From CAWFFV01 sp963814985 (lineage in GTDB: Bacteria > Chloroflexota > Ktedonobacteria > Ktedonobacterales > Ktedonobacteraceae), in the NCBI GenBank assembly GCA_963814985.1, contig CAWFFV010000057.1, positions 467,854 through 531,853 on the forward strand: a stretch of 64,000 bases of DNA. Direction: 5' to 3'. The first letter of the stretch is position 1. The number at the start of each line of letters is the position of its first letter. Made by a program: the position numbers and the translations under genes. This document shows, in pieces, positions 46,704 to 55,694 of this stretch. The notes under the pieces are model-generated. The model had not been told where the DNA came from. It did no database searches and was given only the letters and a program-made list of their open reading frames with translations.

Positions 46704-47732
46704 ATGATATTTAATGCCGAGACTGTCTATAGCGAACTACATCCACACTTTCAGGAACGCATACGTCTGAACGAGCCTCTTGCCGATCATTGTAGCTTCG
46801 GTGTTGGTGGCCCTGCCGATGTGTGGATCTCCCTTGAAGCGCTGGAAGAACTTAAAGGCGTAGTGCGCCTGTGTGCAGAGTATAGTTGGCCCATGCTCCT
46901 GGTTGGCAATAGCACGAATGTACTCTATGCTGATGCAGGTGTGCGAGGGATCGTTGCACAGATTGCCGCAAGCCGATACCGTATTGAAGAAAAGGGAAAT
47001 AATACGGCTCTTCTCATTGCTGATGCTGGAGTGAGCTGGCGGCGACTGTCGCATGAACTGGCACCACAGGGTTGGGGAGGACTGGAATTTGGCGTTGGCA
47101 TTCCAGGTACATTAGGCGGTGCCGTGATCAGCAATGCCGGTGCCCACGATGGTGATCTGGGGCAGGTGCTCCAGTGGATTGAGGTCCTGGATGCTCGCAG
47201 ATGCGGCGAGAGTGAAGAGGATGGGATTACTATGCCGCTCATACGCCGTTATCAGCATAACGAACTCGATCTAGGTTATCGCCATAGTCGTTTTCGCGAG
47301 GAGCGTCGGACACGTTTCGACAAAGATGGGCATATCATACCAGCGCAACGCGTAATGATTGAGCCACCCGAAATTGTAATGGTTCTGGCTATCAATGTAC
47401 ACCGCGACGATCCGCAAAAATTGCAGGCTCTGGTAGCACAAAACATCGAGCACCGTCAGAAAACCCAGCCTCAGCAACAGCGTACTGGTCTAATCTTTAA
47501 GGACCCGGCGGGCAATAGTGCCGGTCACCTGATCGAGCAAGCTGGTTTGAAAGGAACAATACGCGGTCAGGCTCAGATCTCTACTCTGGACCCCAACTTC
47601 ATCATCAACTTAGGAGGCGCACACGCTGCTGATGTGGTGGCCTTGATCACTGAAGCTCACCATCGTGTTCTCGCAACGTCTGGTGTGGATCTGGAGGTTG
47701 AGGTTGAGTTATGTGGAGAGTGGAAGCCGTGA
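46704..47732 (+). CDS. murB: UDP-N-acetylenolpyruvoylglucosamine reductase
   Basis: A 342-residue FAD/NADPH reductase completing UDP-MurNAc synthesis. FAD-binding motifs include SFGVGGPADVW, LLVGNSTNVLYAD and GLEFGVGIPGTLGGAVISNAGA; YRHSRF holds the Tyr/Arg active-site pair, and the C-terminal GHLIEQAGLKG and VDLEVEVELCGEW are present. An insertion of about 20 residues (RRTRFDKDGHIIPAQ) follows YRHSRF. The essential peptidoglycan role pairs it functionally with murD at 23096. Confidence 0.95.
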   Translation: MIFNAETVYSELHPHFQERIRLNEPLADHCSFGVGGPADVWISLEALEELKGVVRLCAEYSWPMLLVGNSTNVLYADAGVRGIVAQIAASRYRIEEKGNNTALLIADAGVSWRRLSHELAPQGWGGLEFGVGIPGTLGGAVISNAGAHDGDLGQVLQWIEVLDARRCGESEEDGITMPLIRRYQHNELDLGYRHSRFREERRTRFDKDGHIIPAQRVMIEPPEIVMVLAINVHRDDPQKLQALVAQNIEHRQKTQPQQQRTGLIFKDPAGNSAGHLIEQAGLKGTIRGQAQISTLDPNFIINLGGAHAADVVALITEAHHRVLATSGVDLEVEVELCGEWKP

Positions 47733-47740
47733 TCCTTTTG

Positions 47741-47768
47741 TGATGAGAGCACAAGCATGCTCTCATCA
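47741..47768. terminator. Terminator hairpin between murB and nudix gene
   Basis: TGATGAGAGCA and TGCTCTCATCA form a perfect 11-bp stem with a 6-nt loop between convergent genes. Confidence 0.65.
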
Positions 47769-47816
47769 CTGATTGCAGGCTATGAGGTGATGGACGAGCG
47801 TGATCCTGGAGCACGA

Positions 47817-48302
47817 TTACACTCGTTGATAGCTCCAACTCACCATCTCCCCTTTGTGATAGGGCATATAGCCATGGAAGAGTCGGGGATCAGCATCGAA
47901 AACCAGTGGTAAAAAATTGTGATCGCTGGGCCAAAGTGGTAAGGTGGCAATTGATGTGAGTGGGACCCATTCTAGCGTTCCTTCGTGATTGCCACGGTGG
48001 GTTTCGCCATGCCAGCTTTCCACCCGAAAGATAAAGCCAAACCAGTCTTCACCATGCTTGCCAAAGCCAGGCCAGGAGATAGTCCCACGTAAAACCGTCC
48101 GCTCTGCTATCAGCCCGGACTCCTCCAAAATTTCGCGGCGCATCCCGGTAACAATATCTTCGTCCGGCTCCAATCGTCCACCCAGGCCATTGTATTTGCC
48201 AAAATGCAGATCATCCGGCCTTTTATTGCGATGAATTATCAAGACCTGATCACCGTCCGGTGATAAAATATATCCTAAGGTTGCTAAAATTGGTTTGTAC
48301 AT
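47817..48302 (-). CDS. Nudix hydrolase (MutT/8-oxo-dGTPase-like)
   Basis: A 161-residue protein. The Nudix box GLGGRLEPDEDIVTGMRREI continues to LEESGL and contains the metal-binding REILEE core. YILSPDGDQVLIIHRNKRPDDLHFGKYNG before it and TISWPGFG after it resemble 8-oxo-dGTP diphosphatases of the MTH1 type. Substrate is inferred from family likeness only. Confidence 0.88.
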   Translation of the reverse strand: MYKPILATLGYILSPDGDQVLIIHRNKRPDDLHFGKYNGLGGRLEPDEDIVTGMRREILEESGLIAERTVLRGTISWPGFGKHGEDWFGFIFRVESWHGETHRGNHEGTLEWVPLTSIATLPLWPSDHNFLPLVFDADPRLFHGYMPYHKGEMVSWSYQRV

Positions 48303-48416
48303 AGTCTGGTTGTGTTGACTCCTTTTCTTATGAGAGGTGGCTTGAAAAGCTAGCTGACTGGCAGTGTTTAGTTTATAGTTCTTTGGGATTGTATCATTTT
48401 CTGTAGTCTAGAACCA

Positions 48417-48645
48417 GTGGTCAGGCAACATTTTCCTGGGTGTGGAGAAGGTTCCACAGGAAGATTACGCCTACCCACTCTAAGCAAAATTTTGCCGCGA
48501 GCGACGAAGTGGACATACTTCCACACTCGCTGCCTCGCGGCAATCAGCCAGCTTGAGAAGCGGCGCGAGGTAGCGCCCGTCGCCAAGTATCTTACCGGCG
48601 AGACCGACGTGTATCCGCCGTTGATCATGCCTAAAGAGGAGAAGT
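48417..48645 (+). pseudogene. Truncated gene remnant before cas2, possible cas1 tail
   Basis: An open frame upstream of cas2 ends in a natural-looking segment, RCLAAISQLEKRREVAPVAK followed by YLTGETDVYPPLIM. Cas1 C-termini often read like R-x-x-LE-x-QAR-x-x-A-x-x-L-x-GE-x-x-Y-x-P, so a 3' fragment of cas1 is possible. The front part (VRQHFPGCGEG...) is unlike any domain I know. Only about 75 codons remain before the divergent nudix gene, so the rest of the cas operon is gone. Confidence 0.3.
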
Positions 48646-48951
48646 ATGAGCAGGTCGCCGGCTTCAACGGGTCAGCACACATGGTACATCATCGCCTACG
48701 ACATTCCGGATGATCGTAGGCGAACCAGGATTTACAAAATCCTCACTGGCTTTGGCAACTGGACGTAGTACTCGCTCTTTGAATGTTATATTTCCTGCAA
48801 GGATCTGGTTCAACTCAAGAGTAAGATGGCGCGTTACATCGATGACACCCAGGACAGTATTCGTTTTTACCGACTTTGTGCCGATTGCATCGACAAAGTC
48901 GGAACGGTCGGTGGTGGGCCACCGACCGAGGAGATAGTATTCGTCGTCTAG
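48646..48951 (+). pseudogene. cas2: cas2 with in-frame amber codon at position 41
   Basis: The 101-residue frame is a typical Cas2: beta-1 strand WYIIAYDIPDDRRRTRIYKI, then GFGNWT-stop-YSLFECYIS, and the C-terminal EEIVFVV. Codon 41 is TAG (48766-48768) where Cas2 proteins usually have CAG (Gln) in the W-x-Q-Y-S-V/L-F-E motif, so one C-to-T change explains the stop. The remaining frame is intact. GAGGAG precedes the ATG. Cas2 with Cas1 inserts new spacers; if the stop is real, this copy cannot support acquisition. Confidence 0.88.
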
Positions 48952-49146
48952 CCACTGAAATTGAGTTTTGCGAGAGGGGTGCGTGGAGGAGGCCGTGAGC
49001 TCAGCCTCTCGCACCGCTCCCCAGGCCGATCTAGAGAGGGTGTATGCATAAATGCCCGAATTGCCCGCTTCAAAAACCTCCTCCCAGAAGACCATCTCGC
49101 AAACCCTGGTATTTCCCCGCTCTATATGCTATACTAGCGCCAGGCA
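48952..49146 (+). promoter_or_regulatory. CRISPR leader
   Basis: 195 bp between cas2 and the first repeat, without a gene. A TATACT box at 49130-49135 lies 11 bp before repeat 1, so transcription would begin at about the first repeat; no good -35 is seen. Position next to cas2, and the ATTGAAAC end of repeats pointing away, fix this side as the leader end. Confidence 0.7.
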
Positions 49147-51876
49147 GTGGGAATGACTTGTGAAGCCCGGTTGGGATTGAAACATGATCCAGGCGATGGG
49201 CTGCGATTTCATACACCTGACGGTGGGAATGACTTGTGAAGCCCGGTTGGGATTGAAACCTGCATTATGGTTTCTCTCCATGTTCAAAACGGGGGGTGTC
49301 GGAATGACTTGTGAAGCCCGGTTGGGATTGAAACTGTCAGTTCTTAACATGCATTTATTGAGCGGCTGTACGTCGGAATGACTTGTGAAGCCCGGTTGGG
49401 ATTGAAACCGGAACCCATCAGGAACCCGTACACTTGCCCAGCTCGGGTGGGAATGACTTGTGAAGCCCGGTTGGGATTGAAACGGGCAGGCTCGCAGGAT
49501 CTGGACACGCTGCTGACGTGGGAATGACTTGTGAAGCCCGGTTGGGATTGAAACAATGGCGATGCCGTGATTGTCGGTGCTGTGATTCCGCGTCGGAATG
49601 ACTTGTGAAGCCCGGTTGGGATTGAAACAGGTTGAACCGCATAGGCAAGGCTAGAGCGTGGTTAGTCGGAATGACTTGTGAAGCCCGGTTGGGATTGAAA
49701 CGGTTAATTTCGCTATTGGATTCCCACCGGGACAACGATTGTGTCGGAATGACTTGTGAAGCCCGGTTGGGATTGAAACGGTCGCATGCTCCAACCGCTG
49801 CAATGAATTGTTGGTCGGAATGACTTGTGAAGCCCGGTTGGGATTGAAACCCGAACCTCACATTGCGCTTCCAGGCTTTATCGCTGTGTGGGAATGACTT
49901 GTGAAGCCCGGTTGGGATTGAAACGCAGCCTCATGAAAGCTCTGGCTTCAAGCCTTCATCGTCTGTGGGAATGACTTGTGAAGCCCGGTTGGGATTGAAA
50001 CTGAAGTTTTCCGGTGCTGGTATAAGCATCGGAATCGAGCGTGGGAATGACTTGTGAAGCCCGGTTGGGATTGAAATTATCTGTGACGAGCTTGCTCACC
50101 CTAGTACGTGCTATATGTCGGGAATGACTTGTGAAGCCCGGTTGGGATTGAAACTTCTGCATTTGTTACCTGCGTCCACGATGCTATGCGTTGTGGGAAT
50201 GACTTGTGAAGCCCGGTTGGGATTGAAATCCTACGAGTTTGCGACGAATGTTCCCGACTCCATCATACGTCGGAATGACTTGTGAAGCCCGTTGGGATTG
50301 AAATATCATGCTATCAGGTATCGGCTACAGAGCGACAGGGTAGGTGCGGAATGACTTGTGAAGCCCGGTTGGGATTGAATGGGAGCAAGGACTCGAACGA
50401 CTGCATAGAAAAGGACATGTCGTCGGAATGACTTGTGAAGCCCGGTTGGGATTGAAATCACGCCGGATGATCGACAACACCATCATGAAGTCCATTCAGG
50501 TGCGGAATGACTTGTGAAGCCCGGTGGGAATGAAATCAAGATTGATAACCCCTTGATAGAGCGCGCGCGGACGTGGTGAATGACTTGTGAAGCCCGGTTG
50601 GGATTGAAATTCCTCAGAAAAATCTAGCACCCATCATATCCATCAAGATCTGCGTGGGAATGACTTGTGAAGCCCGGTTGGGATTAAATTTGGTACTGCA
50701 TTGACCATAGGCATCGGGATAGCGCCTTATAGGTCGGATTGACTTATGAAGCCCGTTGGGATTGAAATACTGATGCTAAATAGTTTTACGCATTACACAA
50801 TAGGCTCTCAGTCGGAATTTCTTGTGAAGCCCGGTTGGGATTGAAACTTTGCCGTTGGCGTAACATCTCTCCGCCAACTCTGACGTTAGTGGGAATGACT
50901 TGTGAAGCCCGGTTGGGATTGAATGCGGAGCGTATGTCAAGACGGCTAGATGCAAATTTTGTGGTGGGAATGACTTGTGAAGCCCGGTTGGGATTGAAAC
51001 ATCACGAATTCTGCTCAAGAGGATGTCCTAGAAAAGGAGTGGGAATGACTTGTGAAGCCCGGTTGGGATTGAAACCGGCATGTGATCAATGCTTTGACGT
51101 TGCAGATCTTGTGTGGGAATGACTTGTGAAGCCCGGTTGGGATTGAAATTCTTGTTCCTCGGTGGCACGCTACACAACGTGCAGTGGGAATGACTTGTGA
51201 AGCCCGGTTGGGATTGAAACGCGGAAAGTTAGTCCAGGGGATGCTGCCAAAGGTAGCGTGGGAATGACTTGTGAAGCCCGGTTGGGATTGAAACTTTAAA
51301 ATGGCACCACTGGTAGTATGAGGAATTGACGGAGTGGGAATGACTTGTGAAGCCCGGTTGGGATTGAAACTTCCGAAGAACAGTGACGGAAATAGTTCAG
51401 TGTGGACGTGGGAATGACTTGTGAAGCCCGGTTGGGATTGAACAGCGAAATCTTGTGTAAATGAGAAACATTTTGAACGTAGTGGGAATGACTTGTGAAG
51501 CCCGGTTGGGATTGAAATCCGTCCGAACTGCTTGCATTTTGAAGCAGTTCAAGTGTGCCGTGGGAATGACTTGTGAAGCCCGGTTGGGATTGAAATTGCA
51601 ACTTAAGGATGCCATAGCCTCGCTCACGTCGTGGGAATGACTTGTGAAGCCCGGTTGGGATTGAAATGAACTACCCGGCCCCGCGTTGTTCGTGCCTCGC
51701 GTGTCGGAATGACTTGTGAAGCCCGGTGGGGATTGAAATTAGTCGTTGAACCATGCAGCCTTTATCACGTTGGCAGTCGGAATGACTTGTGAAGCCCGGT
51801 GGGGATTGAAATCGGCGAATGGATAAAGCGCCATGATGCGATTAAGGAGTCGGAATGACTTGTGAAGCCCGGTGGA
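49147..51876 (+). CRISPR. CRISPR array: 37 repeats (37 nt), 36 spacers of 34-43 nt
   Basis: The repeat begins GT(G/C)GGAATGACTTG, continues TGAAGCCCGGTTGGG and ends ATTGAAAC, the 8-nt handle seen in many type I/III repeats. Thirty-seven units can be followed; the last (from 51849) is truncated after the CCCGG. Repeats 1-12 and 25-30 are essentially perfect. Repeats 13-24 and 31-37 carry changes (final C to T, loss of a G in CCCGG, GGTTGGG to GGTGGGG, TTGAAC). The third base is G or C in runs. No two spacers look alike. Only a broken cas2 accompanies the array in this window. Confidence 0.97.
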
Positions 51877-51919
51877 GGGTCGGAAGTAATTCCTAATTTA
51901 TTTTGCTGACTTATACATA

Positions 51920-52678
51920 TTATTGTTGTTGTTGCATATCTGCCAGCGGAGAATAAACAGCAGATGCATTTTCCTCACCTGGATATGGGTAGATATTTTT
52001 CCCTTCTTTGTAGTAGGAGGGTGACGCCTGATATCCTTGCTCATAGTCATGAGGATCGGCAGACTTGGGTACTGCGTCTGATTGCCTTTTTTGGAGGAAT
52101 GGCAATCTTGCCAAGCTCCGGATGATCGACTCTGAGAAGCCCAGTAAGAGAAGCGTGATGCCCAGAGGGAGAATCAGCAGAAAAAAATCCCAATCCCGCA
52201 GGCTGCTGATGCCTAGCCAGAAGAGCCAGTTGGAAAGGTGCAGAGCCACATACATTCCTCGCGCTCTTCTTGTGAGAAGTCCGCTTGGCAGAGACCAGAG
52301 GGCAAGAAACCAACAAAAAATTGCTGCAGCAGCATAAGATGGAAATGCAGTATTCGGTATATAATAGCGCACCACTGAGTTGACCAAGCTCAAGAGCATG
52401 GTGTTTGTTGAGAGCAAAAAAGCCAGTGGCAGACCAGTCAGAAAAATGGCAGTTCTCATGAGGACTGCACGTTCTCCTAACCGCCGCACAAGTACTTGCA
52501 CGACCCTCCAGAAAGCCAGCCAGCCTACCAGGGCAAGAGCGAGAGCGAACATCCCGCTTACTCCACTGAGTCCGGCCGCAAATGGAAGCAGTAGCAGCAT
52601 CACCACTGGTATCCCAATCAAAGTGAGGCCGCCCCAGATGGCAAACATTTGGAAAGGACTTTTCTTAGACGGAGCCAT
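51920..52678 (-). CDS. Multi-pass membrane protein, unknown
   Basis: 252 residues with about six hydrophobic helices in residues 8-200, then a polar Tyr/Pro-rich cytosolic tail (YEQGYQASPSYYKEGKNIYPYP) and a poly-Gln end. Not recognised. AGGAGG is perfectly placed before the ATG at 52678; the upstream ATG at 52720 is less likely. It ends 43 bp beyond the CRISPR array and is read toward it. Confidence 0.75.
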   Translation of the reverse strand: MAPSKKSPFQMFAIWGGLTLIGIPVVMLLLLPFAAGLSGVSGMFALALALVGWLAFWRVVQVLVRRLGERAVLMRTAIFLTGLPLAFLLSTNTMLLSLVNSVVRYYIPNTAFPSYAAAAIFCWFLALWSLPSGLLTRRARGMYVALHLSNWLFWLGISSLRDWDFFLLILPLGITLLLLGFSESIIRSLARLPFLQKRQSDAVPKSADPHDYEQGYQASPSYYKEGKNIYPYPGEENASAVYSPLADMQQQQ

Positions 52679-52943
52679 TGGACCTCCTGAGTTGTTAATG
52701 CTCATTTTTATTACATTCAAAATATTCTTTTCTCATTTACGGGTTTTCACCACACAAAGTTGCATATACGTAGTTGTGTTATAGTTCTGGCTCCAGGGGT
52801 AAAACATACTTGGGGTATCACTGTTGGAAGCTTTCTCAACCCCGACAAAGAGAACAAAAAGCACACCAACCGTTCTTCATCAAGAAAGAAAAACAGCAAA
52901 ACGCCACAAAACAGGGAAAAGATGGGGCTTTAGCAATGGTGCA

Positions 52944-53213
52944 ATGGAGGGATCAATTCAACTACCAGAATACTTCCGACCCTTTCGTTTTTCATCGCAT
53001 CATGATAAATCGAAAATCATAAGAGCCAATGACTACCTCATCGAGACGGTCTACACTGTCACGTCCACAAAAGAAGGTGATAACCTTGTACGTAAAGCAG
53101 GTTTTCGCCTTCTGGAAGGGAAATCAATTGCTCCTGGCCGTATTGCATATGAGTTTCCCTTGAATGAACAGGGGATAGAACGTCTCCAACAGTTAAGCGG
53201 AAGGGGAGTATAG
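52944..53213 (+). CDS. Small hypothetical protein, first of a pair
   Basis: About 89 residues from ATG 52944. The C-terminal 60 residues (NDYLIETVYTVTSTKEGDNL to IERLQQLSGRGV) look like a compact alpha/beta fold; the N-terminus is uncertain. Unknown family. Its stop lies one base before the next start, so the two are cotranscribed. Confidence 0.5.
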   Translation: MEGSIQLPEYFRPFRFSSHHDKSKIIRANDYLIETVYTVTSTKEGDNLVRKAGFRLLEGKSIAPGRIAYEFPLNEQGIERLQQLSGRGV

Positions 53214-53214
53214 C

Positions 53215-53448
53215 ATGCTTACTACAGAACAAAAGATCAGACTAGCACTAACTGGAAGTCCATTTGGTGAACCTCATTTTCAGCACGAAGGGAAAGAGGT
53301 AACACGCTGGATTACTGGTGGCACATTACCAGACATCTATGTGACATTTCATCAGCAAGACAACATGATTGAGGTGCGATGCTTGCAATGTCAGGAACAC
53401 ATGGAAATATTGCTGCCCACCATGGGGGGAGTACGTCGCAACAATTAG
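53215..53448 (+). CDS. Small hypothetical protein, second of a pair
   Basis: 77 residues, with one CxxC (RCLQCQEHMEILLP) that might bind metal with a partner. AAGGGGAG lies before the ATG. Not recognised. Confidence 0.55.
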   Translation: MLTTEQKIRLALTGSPFGEPHFQHEGKEVTRWITGGTLPDIYVTFHQQDNMIEVRCLQCQEHMEILLPTMGGVRRNN

Positions 53449-53583
53449 CTGCAATGCGACAAGTCGAACATCAACACAAAGCGTAATAGGAAGATATGGC
53501 GGAGCAAGCTTCTTCCTATCTCAACAGACCAGGGGTATGCAAAGAAATTTCCTCCATACCCCTTTTCTTCACCATCCGATGGG

Positions 53584-54538
53584 TTACTCAGGCTCGGACA
53601 CATTGAGAACAATCTTGCCGCGTACATGACCTGCTGACTGAGTTGATGTGCTTGACCAACCTCGTGCAGGGGCAGAACAGTCTGCACATGGACTTTGAGG
53701 TCTCCGGCGTCGATCAGCCTGGCAAGCTCGGCAAGCTGTGCAGCCTGGGGATGAACGAGTACCCAGATTGCCTGGACTCCATACGCGCGTGCCTGGCCAG
53801 CAGAGGGTTGACCCACAATTGAAACGAGCATTCCCCCCGTTTTAAAACACGCCATGATTGCTTCTCAACAGTAATGCCAACCGGGTTGAGCACCACATCC
53901 ACATCTCGTGCCTTGCTCTCCAGGGATTCTTTCGTATAGTCAATAATCGTATCAATTCCCAGATCATGGAGAAAGGCCGTATTGCGTGCTGAGGCTGTGC
54001 CAATTACATGCGCTCCTTTCCATCTGGCGAGTTGCACGGCAAGATGCCCAACACCACCGGCAGCAGCATGGATCAGTACCGTTTGCCCCTTCTGTAGATT
54101 TGCCCTCTCAAAGAGTGCTTGCCAGACTGTCAAAGCTGCCAGAGGCACTGCCGCAGCCTCAATATGAGTAATGGAACGCGGCTTGAGAGCAATATCTGTC
54201 ACGGGAGCTGTTACATATTCAGCATAGGCGTTGCCAGGTTCAGGAAAGCGGATCATTCCGTAGACGGCATCGCCTGGAGCAAACTGGGAGACACCAGGGC
54301 CAATGGCCTCAATCTCGCCGGAGATATCCCAACCGAGAATAAGTGGGAAAGGCTGGGGACCTAGCCATCCAGCAACTCCGTTTCCCTGGCGCGTCTTCCA
54401 ATCTATCGGGTTGACCCCAGCGGCGTGTACATGAATAAGAACCTCACCTTCCCCAGGCTCAGGGCGTGAAGTGTCTGTATAGACAAACACTCCAGTACCG
54501 CCATAGCTCTCTATGTGTACTGCTTTCATTCTTGCCAT
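53584..54538 (-). pseudogene. Zinc-type alcohol dehydrogenase/quinone reductase, two frameshifts
   Basis: Three frame segments form a 318-residue medium-chain dehydrogenase of the quinone-oxidoreductase type. The N-terminal catalytic fold has VLIHVHAAGVNPIDWKTRQG and the Rossmann loop IHAAAGGVGHLAVQLA; zinc ligands are absent, as in QOR proteins. Adding one G to the six-G run at 53833-53838 and one to the GG at 53630-53631 restores the C-terminus ending KIVLNVSEPE. Two breaks, both in G runs, within one otherwise clean gene point to sequencing error. It should reduce quinones or enones with NADPH. Confidence 0.87.
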
Positions 54539-54860
54539 AATCAGGATTTCCCTTCTTTTACTGCTTGTATATCGATGAGGACCATAGTTCCTATCTCTGA
54601 ACAAGGGAAAGTATAGATCACACCTGCACTTAAAACAAGTACGCACAATAATGTTATATAGTATAAAAAAAGATACTGTGGACACCCTTTTTCTGTGTGA
54701 TATGTCTGTGATATTGGCGTTCGTCTTATTGATCAGCTAGTGATTTTTTGCCACTATACTAAAAACAATCAAGAGAGTAGTGAATACAATAAAACAGGAA
54801 AGAAAGTATTCTACAAGTTATAAAGAACAGCTCTTTCCTGTATTTTAAGGAGAAATTATC
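54539..54860. other. Gap between divergent quinone reductase and DoxX genes
   Basis: 322 bp, AT-rich from 54650 on. TATACT at 54755-54760 is a possible -10 of the DoxX gene; -35 unclear. Confidence 0.4.
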
Positions 54861-55502
54861 ATGACTATTGGAAATTACATTCATCCGAAAGCTGTAACCC
54901 AGATCGAAGAACCACCTATCGCCAAATTTCTCTTTGCCGATACACGTATGGCCTGGCTCTGGTTAGTGGTACGCCTTTATGTTGGCTATGAATGGATCAC
55001 AGCGGGCTGGGAAAAATTGACTGGACACTCAATCGCTTTTGGGTCATTTGGTCAGGCTACAGGTAGTGCGTGGGTCTTTGGTGCACATGATGGTGTAGCT
55101 CTCAAAAGTTTTATCACGGGTTCCCTGGCTCAGGCTACAGGTGCCCATCCGGCTGTTCAGGGATGGTATGCCTCTTTTCTGCAAAACTTCGTCTTGCCGA
55201 ATGTTACGATGTTTGCCTATGTAGTCACCTTTGGGGAGGTCCTGATTGGCCTTGGCCTCATCTTTGGTGCTCTGACTGGTATAGCCGCTTTCTTCGGTGT
55301 CTTTATGAACTTGAACTTTATGCTTGCAGGTGCTGTCAGTATCAATCCTATTCTGGGAGTCCTTGCGCTCTTCCTGGTTCTGGCCTGGCGTATCGGTGGC
55401 TACTACGGTATTGACCGCTACATGCTCCCTCTGCTGGGTACACCCTGGACCGGCACATTGGTTCATAGAAATACCCCAACAGTTCAGCCGACGACAAAAT
55501 GA
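54861..55502 (+). CDS. DoxX-family membrane protein
   Basis: 213 residues with four membrane helices, the first in WLWLVVRLYVGYEWITAGWEKL, the DoxX signature, and later EVLIGLGLIFGALTGIAAFFG and GALFLVLAW-type helices. DoxX proteins are linked to respiratory or thiosulfate oxidation and redox homeostasis. AAGGAG precedes the ATG. Confidence 0.9.
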   Translation: MTIGNYIHPKAVTQIEEPPIAKFLFADTRMAWLWLVVRLYVGYEWITAGWEKLTGHSIAFGSFGQATGSAWVFGAHDGVALKSFITGSLAQATGAHPAVQGWYASFLQNFVLPNVTMFAYVVTFGEVLIGLGLIFGALTGIAAFFGVFMNLNFMLAGAVSINPILGVLALFLVLAWRIGGYYGIDRYMLPLLGTPWTGTLVHRNTPTVQPTTK

Positions 55503-55518
55503 TCGCTTGTCGATAGCG

Positions 55519-55647
55519 GAAATGAGTCATCCCGAACTTTTGAAAAAGTTCCCAAAACCGGGGGTGCAGGGAAACCCTGCACTCCCGCTTGCCAAACGAG
55601 TAAAAAGGGCATTTCATGCCTCGGAAAAGTTCGGGATGACTCATTTC
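55519..55647. mobile_element. MITE-like inverted-repeat element
   Basis: 129 bp with perfect 23-bp terminal inverted repeats beginning GAAATGAGTCATCCCGAAC (55519-55541 and 55625-55647). Inside is another hairpin, GTGCAGGG-AAA-CCCTGCAC (about 55564-55582). It fills the gap between convergent DoxX and pfkA genes and encodes nothing. The terminal GAGTCATCCCG is shared with the ends of repeat copy 1 at 6720. Confidence 0.8.
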
Positions 55648-55694
55648 TTTGTAAATAGAACAAAGCCTTGCTCCGCAGTTGGAGAGTCTCCTGA

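Noticed and set aside
49129..51627. Open frames on both strands through the array, with a recurring FNPNRASQVIPT or GMTCEARLGLK text
   Set aside because: They are translations of the CRISPR repeats; the spacers between show no coding pattern.
37209..51876. STAND genes plus CRISPR as one combined defence island
   Set aside because: Housekeeping genes (nth, glk, murB, nudix) lie between them and no other defence gene is present, so the proximity may be chance.
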